Origin: JBGPEQ01 sp050180895 | GTDB lineage: Bacteria; Pseudomonadota; Alphaproteobacteria; Dongiales; Dongiaceae | Reading direction: 5' to 3' | NCBI GenBank assembly: GCA_050180895.1 | Contig: JBFXDS010000007.1 | Coordinates: forward strand, 62,001-126,000 | DNA: 64,000 nucleotides | Shown here: in pieces, positions 1-8,178 of the stretch | How the letters are laid out: each line of letters opens with the position of its first letter | Numbering within the stretch: position 1 is the first letter of the stretch | Translations under genes and position numbers: made by a program | Notes under the pieces: generated by a model | What the model was told of the DNA's origin: nothing | The model's database searches: none | Seen by the model: only the letters and a program-made list of their open reading frames with translations

Positions 1-2
1 AG

Positions 3-503
3 ACGGTCGCGCCCGACCTCGGTTTGGCCGCCGAACTCGCCGGCAGCGCGCTGGCCCACGCCGTCTGGTGCATGTCGGAGGAGGACGAAGGCCCGTTCGC
101 GCCGACCGTCGCCTACGAGGGCGCCGAGGGTCGCAGGTTCCTGATGTTCGACGACGAGGATTGCGACGCCGCCGTCGCCCGCGGCCAAGCCTGGCTGGCC
201 GCCAATCCGCCGGGCGCGGCGCGCGCCGTACTCGTCTGCGACGGCTACACGGACCGCGACGGCACGATCGTCGATGCGCTGATCGCCGAGGTCGTCGACT
301 ATGCGACGGAGCAGTCCTTCATCGTCACCGTGCCCTATCGTCCGGCGGCCTCCGCGGCGGGATTCGCCGTCTTCGGCGCCCGCTTCATGCTGGCCGACGA
401 CGAGATCGATCAGGCGCCGCTGCTGGCCGCCTTCGGCCGCGGCATCGCCACCCACGAGGACGCCGCCGCCGCCTGGATCAACCACTTCGACAACACGGCC
501 TGA
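3..503 (+). CDS. hypothetical protein, 5' end probably outside the window
   Basis: I do not recognise this protein. The reading frame is open from the first bases of the window; a TTG at 24 is the first possible internal start, so the true start is probably upstream and the visible part is the last ~160 residues. The product is acidic, has no membrane segment or signal peptide in the visible part, and ends about 40 bases before the stop of the convergent serine hydrolase gene. No catalytic motif could be named. Confidence 0.55.
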   Translation, partial: TVAPDLGLAAELAGSALAHAVWCMSEEDEGPFAPTVAYEGAEGRRFLMFDDEDCDAAVARGQAWLAANPPGAARAVLVCDGYTDRDGTIVDALIAEVVDYATEQSFIVTVPYRPAASAAGFAVFGARFMLADDEIDQAPLLAAFGRGIATHEDAAAAWINHFDNTA

Positions 504-545
504 CGCCCGCCGCCGGTTCGGCGCGATCGCCGAGGCCTCCGGGCA

Positions 546-1706
546 TCATCGGCGGATAGCGGCAAGCACATAGTGGTTCAGGATGTCCAGCACGACCGGT
601 CCCTGGCTGTCGCTGGCATAGAGGCCCGCAGCGATGACCACGATGAGCTCATCGGCGGGCACGATGTAGATGCGCTGACCGCCGTGGCCCCACGCGGCGA
701 TCCAGGCGACGGTGCGCACGCCGACCTTCGATTCGCCGCACCACCATTGATAGCCGTAGCGGTAGGGAAACCACCCATCGGACCGTGCCTCGGTCGATTC
801 CTCCAGCCATGCTTCCGAGATGAGACGGCGGCCGTTCCACACGCCCTTGTCGAGCACGAGCTGTCCGATCTTCGCCATGTCGCGCGGGCGCAGGCGCAGG
901 CCGGACGCCGCGGCCGCCTCGCCGCTGGCCGGCATGCTCACCCATTCGAACGCGGTGATGCCGAGCGGCTCGAACAGCGCCTCCCTGGCGAATTCGGCCA
1001 GCGGCCTGCCGGTCGCCGTCTGCAGCACGCCGGCCAGCAGCTGCGTGCTTCCGCTGCTGTAGTTCCACACTTCGCCGGGCGCGTTCCAGATCCGCCGTTC
1101 GAGCACGAAACGATAGGGCTCGGGCGAGCGGATCATCATGATCTCGGAATTGGCGGGGTCTGTGTAGGGACGCCGCTCGTCCCAGGCGAGCCCGGACGAC
1201 ATCGACAGAAGGTGGCGCAGCAGAATGCGGTCCTTCTCCGGCGTGCGGAGCGCGCCATGATCCGGAAAATAGTCGAAGACCCGGTCGTCGACGCCCGCGA
1301 TCAGCTTCCGATCGAGCGCGATGCCGAACAGCAGAGATACCACGCTCTTGCTGACGGAGCGCAGGTCATGCAGCGTTTGCGCCGCGTGAGGAACGACGCC
1401 CAGCTTGGTGCCCCACCTCTGGTCCTCCCCGGCGCGATAGGTTTCATAGACGAGCTTGCCGCCGCGGGCGACGACGACAGCGTGGACGTTCATTTCCGGC
1501 GCCGCGTCGAGCTTCTCCTCGAGGGCGCACAGGCGCGCGGCGTCCAGGCCGGCCTGCTCGGGCGTCGCGGCCTGCCATCCGCCGTCGATCTCGACCGGCA
1601 CGCCGCATGACCTCGCCGCCTCGCTTCGGGCGGGCGCCGTGAACTGCAGCCCGGCGCAGCAGATCGCCGCGACGACGAGAGGCAGGGTGGCGAAGCGCGC
1701 AGCCAT
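546..1706 (-). CDS. secreted serine hydrolase, beta-lactamase / class C penicillin-binding-protein fold
   Basis: 386 residues. The first ~30 residues form a signal peptide (hydrophobic core at about 8-24), so the enzyme is exported. The family signatures are visible: the nucleophile motif SVSK at residues 117-120 (Ser117, Lys120), the Tyr-Ser-Ser motif at 216-218, and a Gly-His-Gly-Gly stretch near the C-terminus that fits the third active-site motif. Proteins of this family (Pfam Beta-lactamase) are mostly esterases, D-amino peptidases or 6-aminohexanoate-dimer-hydrolase-like enzymes rather than true beta-lactamases, and the substrate cannot be read from sequence. It diverges from the dioxygenase gene across a 93-bp spacer. 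Confidence 0.85.
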   Translation of the reverse strand: MAARFATLPLVVAAICCAGLQFTAPARSEAARSCGVPVEIDGGWQAATPEQAGLDAARLCALEEKLDAAPEMNVHAVVVARGGKLVYETYRAGEDQRWGTKLGVVPHAAQTLHDLRSVSKSVVSLLFGIALDRKLIAGVDDRVFDYFPDHGALRTPEKDRILLRHLLSMSSGLAWDERRPYTDPANSEIMMIRSPEPYRFVLERRIWNAPGEVWNYSSGSTQLLAGVLQTATGRPLAEFAREALFEPLGITAFEWVSMPASGEAAAASGLRLRPRDMAKIGQLVLDKGVWNGRRLISEAWLEESTEARSDGWFPYRYGYQWWCGESKVGVRTVAWIAAWGHGGQRIYIVPADELIVVIAAGLYASDSQGPVVLDILNHYVLAAIRR

Positions 1707-1799
1707 GGGACGATCCTCCGTTCGACGCCAAATCTATCACGGTCAGCGCCGTGGCGCGGGACGGCTTGATTACCGCCCGCGCCTGCGCGACGATACACC

Positions 1800-2594
1800 A
1801 TGCAGCTGACCGACACCCAGCTCGAACAGTTCCATCGCGACGGCGTCCTCGTCCTGCCCAATCTGTTCTCGGCCGCCGAGGTCGCCGTGCTGCGCGCCGC
1901 GCTGCCGGCGGTCTTCGCCCAGGACACGCCGGCCAATTTTCGCGAGAAGGACGGCCGCCAGGTGCGCACGGCCATGGGCATCCATCTGCGCAGCCCCACC
2001 TTCGCCAAGCTGGTCCGCCACCCCCGCCTGGTCGGGCCGGCGATGCAGATCCTCGGCGACGACCGGCTCTACGTCATGCAGGCGAAGGTCAACGTGAAGG
2101 CCGCGTTCGGCGGCGACGTCTGGCAGTGGCACTACGACTTCGCCACCCACCATCGCGAGGACGGAATTCCCAAGCCCCTGCCGCTCAACCTGCACGTCTT
2201 CCTCGACGGCGTCAGCGAGTTCAACGGCCCGCTCTGGTTCATCCGGGGATCGCACCGCGGCGGCCCGGCGCCCACCGGCCTCGACACGGTCACCACCAGC
2301 TACGCGCTGTGGACCGTCCCCAACGACGCCGTCGCCCGCCTCGCCAACGACGGCGGCATCCTCTCGGCCCACGGCCCGGCCGGCACCGGCCTCATCTTCG
2401 GCGATGCGCTGGTGCACGGCTCGCCCGCCAACATGTCGCCGTGGGACCGCCGCATCTTCTCGCTGATCCTCAACCCCGTCGCCAACCGGCAGACCCGCTT
2501 CAAGCGCCCGGACTTCCAGCACCACCGCGATTTCACGTCGGTGGTCCCGCTGCCCGACGACTGCCTGCTGGCGGACGCGCGGGCGGCGAGCTGA
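1800..2594 (+). CDS. phytanoyl-CoA dioxygenase (PhyH) family Fe(II)/2-oxoglutarate oxygenase
   Basis: 264 residues, soluble. The iron triad is visible as His111-x-Asp113 (in WHYDF) and His206 (in ALVHGSPANMSPW); the Arg217-Arg218 pair just after it fits 2-oxoglutarate binding. The surroundings of both motifs, including the His-His-Arg-Glu-Asp-Gly stretch after the HxD, resemble ectoine hydroxylase and related small-molecule hydroxylases. No ectoine genes are nearby, so the substrate is unknown. It stands alone between a divergent hydrolase gene and rpiB. Confidence 0.8.
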   Translation: MQLTDTQLEQFHRDGVLVLPNLFSAAEVAVLRAALPAVFAQDTPANFREKDGRQVRTAMGIHLRSPTFAKLVRHPRLVGPAMQILGDDRLYVMQAKVNVKAAFGGDVWQWHYDFATHHREDGIPKPLPLNLHVFLDGVSEFNGPLWFIRGSHRGGPAPTGLDTVTTSYALWTVPNDAVARLANDGGILSAHGPAGTGLIFGDALVHGSPANMSPWDRRIFSLILNPVANRQTRFKRPDFQHHRDFTSVVPLPDDCLLADARAAS

Positions 2595-2741
2595 ATCGGG
2601 GATCGCGGCGCCGGGAGGAGGGTGGAGCGCCATGGCGCGGCCCCTAGCACTTTGGGGCAGAGCCTTGCCGATGACCCACATATGGTGTCTTATCGGTGCC
2701 GGTTCCCCGAGATATCAGCAGCCCGTCCATGGACCTGAGCC

Positions 2742-3176
2742 ATGCCTGAGGAAACGGTCGCCATTGCATCCGACCATGCCGGGGTGGAGTTGAAGAGCAC
2801 CGTCAAGGCGGAGCTCGAGGCGATGGGGCGCCGCGTGCTCGATCTCGGGACCCAGGGAACCGAGTCCGTCGACTATCCCGACTTCGCCGCCGCGGTGGCC
2901 GAGGCCTTGCGCGACGGACGGGCGACGCGCGGCGTCATCGTCTGCGGCACCGGCATCGGCATCAGCATCGCCGCCAACCGCCACCGCCATGTGCGCGCCG
3001 CGCTTTGCCACGATGCGACGAGCGCGCGCCTGGCGCGCGCGCACAACGACGCCAACGTGCTGGCCCTCGGCGCGCGCCTGATCGGCAGCGAGGCGGCCAA
3101 GGACTGCGTGCGCACCTTCTTCGCCACGCCGTTCGAGGGCGGCCGTCACGCCCGCCGCGTCGCCAAGCTCGGTTGA
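2742..3176 (+). CDS. rpiB: ribose-5-phosphate isomerase B
   Basis: 144 residues, the usual length for RpiB/LacAB-type isomerases, which interconvert ribose 5-phosphate and ribulose 5-phosphate in the pentose phosphate pathway. The N-terminal SDHAG motif (residues 10-14) and the active-site stretch VCGTGIGISIAANR (about 67-80), with the catalytic cysteine in VCGTG, are intact. It lies directly upstream of glyA, an arrangement common in Alphaproteobacteria, and is probably cotranscribed with glyA and nrdR. Confidence 0.96.
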   Translation: MPEETVAIASDHAGVELKSTVKAELEAMGRRVLDLGTQGTESVDYPDFAAAVAEALRDGRATRGVIVCGTGIGISIAANRHRHVRAALCHDATSARLARAHNDANVLALGARLIGSEAAKDCVRTFFATPFEGGRHARRVAKLG

Positions 3177-3215
3177 TCGCCCCCAAACCATTCCGCAGCA
3201 GAGGACGCCCTGCCG

Positions 3216-4520
3216 ATGACACAGCCCGCCCTTGCCTCCGTGTTCGATGGGTTCTTCACCACGCGCCTGGCCGATGCCGATCCCGAGTTGTATCGGTCGT
3301 TGGCCGAAGAGCTGCATCGCCAGCAGGACCAGATCGAGTTGATCGCCTCGGAGAACATCGTCTCCCTGGCCGTGCTGGAGGCGCAGGGCTCGGTGCTCAC
3401 CAACAAATATGCCGAGGGCTATCCCGCCCGTCGCTACTACGGCGGCTGCGAGGCGGTCGACATCGCCGAGTCGCTGGCCATCGAGCGGGCCAAGACGCTG
3501 TTCAACTGCGCCTTCGCCAACGTGCAGCCCCATTCCGGCGCGCAGGCCAACCAGGGCGTGATGCTGGCGCTGTGCCAGCCGGGCGACACCTTCCTCGGCA
3601 TGTCGCTGGCCCATGGCGGGCACCTCACGCACGGCGCGCCGCCGAGCCTGTCGGGGAAATGGTTCAAGGCGGTGCAGTACGGCGTGCGGCGCGAGGACGC
3701 GCGCATCGACTATGACGAGGTGGAGAAGCTGGCGCGCGAGCACAAGCCGAAGCTGATCATCGCCGGCGGCTCGGCGATTCCGCGCATCATCGATTTCGCG
3801 CGCTTCCGCAAGATCGCCGATGGCGTCGGCGCCTATCTGATGGTGGACATGGCGCACTTCGCCGGGCTGGTGGCGGCCGGCGTGCATCCGAGCCCGCTGC
3901 CGCACGCGCATGTGGTGACGACGACGACGCACAAGACCTTGCGCGGGCCGCGTGGCGGCATGATCCTCTCCAACGACGAGGAGATCGGGAAGAAGATCAA
4001 CTCGGCGGTGTTCCCCGGCCTGCAGGGCGGGCCGCTCATGCATGTCATCGCCGCCAAGGCGGTGGCCTTCGGCGAGGCGCTGAAGCCGGCGTTCAAGACC
4101 TATGCGCGCACCATCGTGGAGAACGCGCGCACCCTGGCGGCGACGCTGGTCGAGGGCGGGCTCGACATCGTCACCGGCGGCACCGACACGCATCTGATGC
4201 TGGTCGACCTGCGGCCGAAGAAGCTGACGGGCAAGGCCGCCTCCGACAGCCTGGAGCGCGCCGGCATCACCTGCAATAAGAACGGCATTCCCTTCGATCC
4301 GGAGAAGCCGACGGTGACCTCCGGCATCCGGCTGGGCACGCCGGCGGTGACGACGCGCGGCTTCGGGCCGGCGGAGTGCCGGCATCTCGGCCAACTGATC
4401 GTGCGCGTGCTCGACGGCTTGGCCGCCAATCCGGCCGACAACGGCGCCGCCGAGCAGGCCGTGCGCAAGGACGTGCGCGAGCTGTGCCGGCGGTTCCCGA
4501 TCTATCAGGGGCTCAAATAA
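3216..4520 (+). CDS. glyA: serine hydroxymethyltransferase
   Basis: 434 residues, full length. It converts serine and tetrahydrofolate to glycine and 5,10-methylene-tetrahydrofolate, the main source of one-carbon units. The PLP-binding lysine is Lys240 in the TTTTHKTLRGPRGG motif, and the conserved ASENI and YAEGYP stretches are present near residues 44-48 and 65-70. A 39-bp gap separates it from rpiB and 33 bp from nrdR. No glycine riboswitch was seen upstream. Confidence 0.98.
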   Translation: MTQPALASVFDGFFTTRLADADPELYRSLAEELHRQQDQIELIASENIVSLAVLEAQGSVLTNKYAEGYPARRYYGGCEAVDIAESLAIERAKTLFNCAFANVQPHSGAQANQGVMLALCQPGDTFLGMSLAHGGHLTHGAPPSLSGKWFKAVQYGVRREDARIDYDEVEKLAREHKPKLIIAGGSAIPRIIDFARFRKIADGVGAYLMVDMAHFAGLVAAGVHPSPLPHAHVVTTTTHKTLRGPRGGMILSNDEEIGKKINSAVFPGLQGGPLMHVIAAKAVAFGEALKPAFKTYARTIVENARTLAATLVEGGLDIVTGGTDTHLMLVDLRPKKLTGKAASDSLERAGITCNKNGIPFDPEKPTVTSGIRLGTPAVTTRGFGPAECRHLGQLIVRVLDGLAANPADNGAAEQAVRKDVRELCRRFPIYQGLK

Positions 4521-4553
4521 CGATAACGTGGGGGAAGCGGGGAGGGGGCGGTC

Positions 4554-5012
4554 ATGCGTTGTCCGTTCTGTGCGAACGAGGACACCCAGGTGAAGGATTC
4601 GCGGCCGACCGACGACAACGCCGCGATCCGCCGCCGGCGGCAATGCCCGAACTGCGGCGCCCGCTTCACCACCTTCGAGCGCGTGCAGCTGCGCGAGCTC
4701 ACAGTCGTCAAGAGCAACGGGCAGCGCGAGCCATTCGACCGCGACAAGCTGCTGCGCTCGATGCAGATCGCGCTGCGCAAGCGGCCGGTGGATCCGGAAC
4801 GGCTGGAGCGCGTGGTGAACGGCATCGTCCGCCGGCTGGAGAGCTCCGGCGAGAGCGAGATCCCGACCTCGGTGATCGGCCAGATCGTGATGGATGCGCT
4901 GTCCAGCCTCGACCAGGTGGCCTATGTCCGCTTCGCCTCCGTCTACCGCAACTTCCGCGAGGCGAAGGACTTCGAGGAGTTCGTTGGCAAGCTCAGCAGC
5001 GACGCCGGCTGA
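4554..5012 (+). CDS. nrdR: transcriptional repressor NrdR
   Basis: 152 residues. An N-terminal zinc ribbon (CPFC at 3-6 and CPNC at about 31-34) is followed by an ATP-cone domain from about residue 49, the standard NrdR layout. NrdR senses dATP/ATP and represses ribonucleotide reductase genes. It sits between glyA and ribD, its common location in Alphaproteobacteria. Its coding sequence overlaps the preferred ribD start by about 29 bases. Confidence 0.97.
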   Translation: MRCPFCANEDTQVKDSRPTDDNAAIRRRRQCPNCGARFTTFERVQLRELTVVKSNGQREPFDRDKLLRSMQIALRKRPVDPERLERVVNGIVRRLESSGESEIPTSVIGQIVMDALSSLDQVAYVRFASVYRNFREAKDFEEFVGKLSSDAG

Positions 5013-6123
5013 GCCGTCGACGCCGCGGCCGGACGATCTCGGCCATATGCGGGCGGCACTGTCGCTGGCCGCGCGCGGCCTCGGGCGCGTGTGGCCCAAT
5101 CCGGCTGTCGGCTGCGTGCTCGTCGGCGCGGACGGCGCGATCGTCGGGCGCGGCTGGACGCAGCCGGGCGGGCGACCGCACGCGGAGACGGAGGCGCTGC
5201 GGCGCGCCGGCGACGCGGCGCGCGGGGCGACGGCCTATGTCTCGCTCGAGCCCTGCGCCCACACGGGGAAGACGCCGCCTTGCGCGGAGGCGTTGATCGC
5301 GGCCGGCATCGGCCGCGTCGTGGTGCCGATGGAGGATCCCGATCCGCGCGTCGCCGGCCGCGGCATCGCCCGGCTGCGCGCTGCCGGCATCCGCGTCGAT
5401 CTCGGCGCCTGCGCCGCGGCGGCGGCCGAGCTCAATGCCGGGTTCTTCCTGCGCGTCTCGCAGGAGCGGCCGCTGGTGAGTCTCAAGCTGGCGACCTCGC
5501 TCGACGGCCGCATTGCGACGAGGACCGGCGACAGCCGCTGGATCACTGGTGACGCGGCGCGCCGGCGCGCGCATCTGCTGCGGGCGACGCACGACGCCAT
5601 CCTGATCGGCAGCGGCACGGCGCTGGCCGACGATCCCGAGCTCACCTGCCGCCTGCCGGGGCTGGCCGACCAGTCGCCGGTGCGGGTGGTGCTCGATCGC
5701 GGCCTGCGGCTGCCGGAGTCGGCGAAGCTGCTGGCGACGGCCGGCGCGGTGCCGAGCTGGATCATCGCAGCGGCGACCGGCGATGCGGCGCGGAAGGCCG
5801 CGCTGGAGGGCAGGGGCGCGCAGGTCATCGAGGTGCCGGCGGTCGGCGACCGGCTGTCTCTGACCGATACGCTGCAAGCGCTGGGCGAGCGCGGCATCAC
5901 GCGACTGCTGGTCGAGGGCGGCAGCGCGCTGACGGCGAGCCTGCTGCAGCAGGATCTGGTCGACCGCGTCTACTGGTTCCGCTCGGGCGCGGTCATCGGC
6001 GGCGACGGCCTCGCCGCAGTGGGTGGGTTGGCGGTCGAGCGATTGACCGATGCCAGGCGCTTCGCCCGCGTCGAGATGGAGACGATCGGCGCCGATGTGC
6101 TGGAGACGTATCGGCGGGAGTAG
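4984..6123 (+). CDS. ribD: bifunctional riboflavin biosynthesis protein RibD (deaminase / reductase)
   Basis: About 379 residues. The N-terminal zinc deaminase domain has HAETEAL (His66, Glu68) and PCAHTGKTPPC (Cys91, Cys100). The C-terminal reductase domain starts near residue 150 (VSLKLATSLDGRIA). It performs the deamination and side-chain reduction steps of riboflavin synthesis. I chose the TTG at 4984 because a GAGGAG lies 4 bases before it and because conserved sequence (PDDLGHMRAAL) extends before the only ATG (5047); a shorter product from 5047 would lack this. The 3' end is followed by the toxin-antitoxin pair rather than directly by ribE. Confidence 0.9.
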   Translation: MASSAATPAEPSTPRPDDLGHMRAALSLAARGLGRVWPNPAVGCVLVGADGAIVGRGWTQPGGRPHAETEALRRAGDAARGATAYVSLEPCAHTGKTPPCAEALIAAGIGRVVVPMEDPDPRVAGRGIARLRAAGIRVDLGACAAAAAELNAGFFLRVSQERPLVSLKLATSLDGRIATRTGDSRWITGDAARRRAHLLRATHDAILIGSGTALADDPELTCRLPGLADQSPVRVVLDRGLRLPESAKLLATAGAVPSWIIAAATGDAARKAALEGRGAQVIEVPAVGDRLSLTDTLQALGERGITRLLVEGGSALTASLLQQDLVDRVYWFRSGAVIGGDGLAAVGGLAVERLTDARRFARVEMETIGADVLETYRRE

Positions 6124-6145
6124 GGGCGGTTGCTCGCGGCACCTC

Positions 6146-6205
6146 TTGATTTTGGTCCATTATATGGTCTAAATAATGAGCATAATTGGACCTTTGAATG
6201 GTCCA
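6146..6205 (+). promoter_or_regulatory. candidate promoter and autoregulatory operator of the vapBC-like pair
   Basis: An AT-rich stretch in a GC-rich surrounding. It contains TGGTCCA at 6153-6159, TGGTCT at 6165-6170, and an inverted repeat TGGACC-N7-GGTCCA at 6187-6192 and 6200-6205. Repeated half-sites of this kind ahead of an antitoxin gene fit binding by the toxin-antitoxin complex. A TTGATT at 6146-6151 could act as a -35 element with a weak -10 near 6169-6174. The promoter call is weak; the inverted repeat is directly visible. Confidence 0.45.
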
Positions 6206-6220
6206 TGCAGGAGCATGGCT

Positions 6221-6478
6221 ATGAGGGTATCGGTAACCGACGCAAAAGGACAATTGACGGAGCTGGTTCGGCGCGCAGAGGCGGGGGACGAAGTCATCTT
6301 GACCCGGCACGGCCATGCCGCCGTGCGTCTCGTGCCGGTCAAGGCTACGCCGGACAGGAAATCCCGCCGGGCACTGCTCGAAGGGGTACGGGCATCGGCG
6401 GCCGCGAAGGCTGCAGCTGGACCAAGCGCCGCGCGCAGCCAGGACTTCCTCTATGGCGATGACGGCCTGCCCGGATGA
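6221..6478 (+). CDS. type II antitoxin, Phd/YefM family
   Basis: 85 residues from the ATG at 6221, chosen because AGGAG ends 7 bases upstream; two earlier ATGs have no proper ribosome binding site. The N-terminus (MRVSVTDAKGQLTELVRRAEAG) is the DNA-binding fold of Phd/YefM antitoxins, and the C-terminal tail ends in DFLYGDDGLPG, typical of the toxin-neutralising tail. It overlaps the toxin gene by ATGA, so the two are translationally coupled. The neighbours on both sides are riboflavin genes, so the pair looks inserted. Confidence 0.87.
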   Translation: MRVSVTDAKGQLTELVRRAEAGDEVILTRHGHAAVRLVPVKATPDRKSRRALLEGVRASAAAKAAAGPSAARSQDFLYGDDGLPG

Positions 6479-6858
6479 TCGCGGTCGATACGTCGGCGCT
6501 GATGGCGATCGTGCTCAACGATCCGGAAGCGGACGCCTGCATCGCTGCGCTGGAGGCCGAGAACGATCTCTTGATCTCTGCCGGCACGGTCGCGGAGGCG
6601 CTCATTGTCGCAGCCCGGCGCAATGTCGGTGGGGACATGGAGCGCCTGATCGACGGGCTCGGCTTCGAGATCGTCAGCGTGACGTCCGCCTCGGCCCGGC
6701 GCATTGCGCAGGCCTATGAGCAATGGGGCAAGGGCGGACATCCGGCCGCGCTGAACTTCGGCGACTGCTTCGCCTATGCGGTGGCGAAGGAACATGGGTG
6801 CCGCTTGCTGTGTGTCGGCGCGGATTTTGCAAAGACCGACGTCGAGCGGGTTCTGTGA
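6475..6858 (+). CDS. vapC: type II toxin, PIN-domain ribonuclease (VapC family)
   Basis: 127 residues, the usual VapC length. The PIN-domain acidic residues are visible: Asp5 (AVDTSAL), Glu41 (TVAEAL), Asp97 (NFGDCFAYA) and Asp117 (VGADF). VapC toxins are Mg-dependent endoribonucleases that cut specific tRNAs or rRNA and are held inactive by the antitoxin encoded just upstream. The exact RNA target cannot be predicted. Confidence 0.9.
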   Translation: MIAVDTSALMAIVLNDPEADACIAALEAENDLLISAGTVAEALIVAARRNVGGDMERLIDGLGFEIVSVTSASARRIAQAYEQWGKGGHPAALNFGDCFAYAVAKEHGCRLLCVGADFAKTDVERVL

Positions 6859-6883
6859 GGTATGCAGAACCCGTGTTTCGTGG

Positions 6884-6907
6884 GGGGCGACCACGCGAGG
6901 TCGCCCC
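6884..6907. repeat. short perfect hairpin between vapC and ribE
   Basis: GGGGCGACC (6884-6892), a 6-base loop and GGTCGCCCC (6899-6907) form a 9-bp perfect stem without a T-run, so it is not a clear terminator. It may be a small dispersed intergenic repeat or an RNA-processing/stability element. It occurs only once in this window. Confidence 0.5.
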
Positions 6908-6970
6908 TACAGTGTTTGGACATCACGATCTGCGGTTGTAAACGCCGGCCGCGACACTAAGGTGGCGGCC

Positions 6971-7564
6971 ATGTTCACCGGCATCATCACGGATCTCGGG
7001 CGCGTGCGGGCGGTGACGCAGGGCGCGATGACGCGGCTCGAAATCGAGACGCGTTATGCGACCGAGAGCATCGCGATCGGCGCGTCGATCGCCTGCAGCG
7101 GCGCCTGCCTGTCGGTGGTCGAGCGCGGGCCGGGCTGGTTCGCCGTCGAAGCCTCGGCGGAGACGCTGTCGAAGACGACGCTGGGCGACTGGCGCGCGGG
7201 CGCCGCCGTCAACCTCGAACGGCCGCTGACGCTGGGCGACGAGCTGGGCGGCCATCTCGTGCTCGGCCATGTCGACGGCGTCGGCACCGTCGTCGAGCGG
7301 CGGCCGGACGGCGGCAGCCTCCGCCTGACGCTCGAAACGCCGGCCGACCTGGCGCGCTTCATCGCGCCGAAGGGCTCCGTCGCCATCGACGGCGTGTCGA
7401 TGACGGTGAACGACGTGGCCGGCCGGCGGTTCGGCGTCAACGTGATTCCGATCACGCAGCGCGAGACGACGCTCGGCGCGCTCGCGGCCGGCGCGCGCGT
7501 CAACCTGGAAATCGACCTGCTGGCGCGATACGTTGCGCGGCTGATGGCGAAGGACGGCGAATGA
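6971..7564 (+). CDS. ribE: riboflavin synthase alpha chain
   Basis: 197 residues beginning MFTGIITDLG, the diagnostic N-terminus of riboflavin synthase. Two lumazine-binding repeats of about 95 residues follow, with the second starting near residue 98 (GHLVLGHVDGVGTV). The enzyme dismutates two 6,7-dimethyl-8-ribityllumazine molecules to riboflavin. The gene is separated from ribD by the toxin-antitoxin pair and from ribH by a palindromic repeat. Confidence 0.96.
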   Translation: MFTGIITDLGRVRAVTQGAMTRLEIETRYATESIAIGASIACSGACLSVVERGPGWFAVEASAETLSKTTLGDWRAGAAVNLERPLTLGDELGGHLVLGHVDGVGTVVERRPDGGSLRLTLETPADLARFIAPKGSVAIDGVSMTVNDVAGRRFGVNVIPITQRETTLGALAAGARVNLEIDLLARYVARLMAKDGE

Positions 7565-7599
7565 CCTGCGATAGGCGCACACACTGCATGACAATCCTG

Positions 7600-7678
7600 C
7601 GTCCTTCGACAGGCTCAGGATGAGGAGAAATCTTGGTGGCACGAAGAAAGACCCTCATCCTGAGCCTGTCGAAGGACG
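7600..7678. repeat. 26-bp perfect inverted repeat between ribE and ribH
   Basis: Left arm 7600-7625 and right arm 7653-7678 are perfect reverse complements (left arm starts CGTCCTTCGACAGGCTCAGG), with a 27-base loop. A sequence like this (CTTCGACAGGCTCAGGATGAG) is, from memory, a widespread dispersed intergenic repeat in many proteobacterial genomes. It occupies the place where ribBA usually lies. Confidence 0.85.
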
Positions 7679-7725
7679 CGGAGCGCTTCTCCCATGCTGT
7701 GAATCTTTAGAGAGCGGGTCGGGAC

Positions 7726-8178
7726 ATGGCGTCTAGTCCGCATATCCTGATCGTCGAGGCGCGGTTCTATCCGCAGATCTCCGACGAGCTGCTGCGCGGC
7801 GCGACCGCGGCGCTAAGCGCGGCGGGGGCGACGTTCGATCGCGTCGAGGTCCCCGGCGTGTTCGAGATTCCCGCGGCGATCCGCTTGGCGGCGGCGCCGG
7901 CACGGGCCTATGACGGCTTCCTCGCGCTCGGCTGCGTCATCCGCGGCGAGACCACGCATTACGACATCGTGGCCAACGAGAGCGCGCGGGCGCTGCAGAA
8001 CCTGACGACGGAGTTCATGCTGGCGCTCGGCTTCGGCGTGCTGACGGTGGAGAACGAGGCGCAGGCCTGGGCGCGGGCCCGCGTCGACAAGAAGAACAAG
8101 GGTGCGGAAGCGGCGCAGGCCTGCCTCGCCATGATCGCGCTCCGGCGTCGGTTGACGACAACCGCGTCGGGGCAATGA
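7726..8178 (+). CDS. ribH: 6,7-dimethyl-8-ribityllumazine synthase
   Basis: 150 residues. The lumazine synthase motifs are present: ARFYPQISDELLRGA near the N-terminus, VPGVFEIPAAIRLAA (about 43-57), and GCVIRGETTHYDIVANES (about 68-85) with the catalytic His in TTHYD. It condenses ribityl-aminouracil with dihydroxybutanone phosphate. The 3' end overlaps nusB by 4 bases (ATGATGG), the typical alphaproteobacterial coupling. Confidence 0.96.
   Translation: MASSPHILIVEARFYPQISDELLRGATAALSAAGATFDRVEVPGVFEIPAAIRLAAAPARAYDGFLALGCVIRGETTHYDIVANESARALQNLTTEFMLALGFGVLTVENEAQAWARARVDKKNKGAEAAQACLAMIALRRRLTTTASGQ

Noticed and set aside
546..1706. Antibiotic-resistance beta-lactamase
   Set aside because: The SxxK and YSS motifs show only the broad serine-hydrolase fold, shared mostly by esterases and peptidases; no resistance role is supported.
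2715..5099. 794-codon minus-strand frame
   Set aside because: Antisense to rpiB, glyA and nrdR, all clearly coding; no motif in the minus-strand product.
6121..6220. FMN riboswitch before the later riboflavin genes
   Set aside because: No RFN-element motif seen; the interval is explained by the toxin-antitoxin operator repeats.
6882..6907. Intrinsic terminator after vapC
   Set aside because: The stem is good but no T-run follows, so it is listed only as a hairpin repeat.
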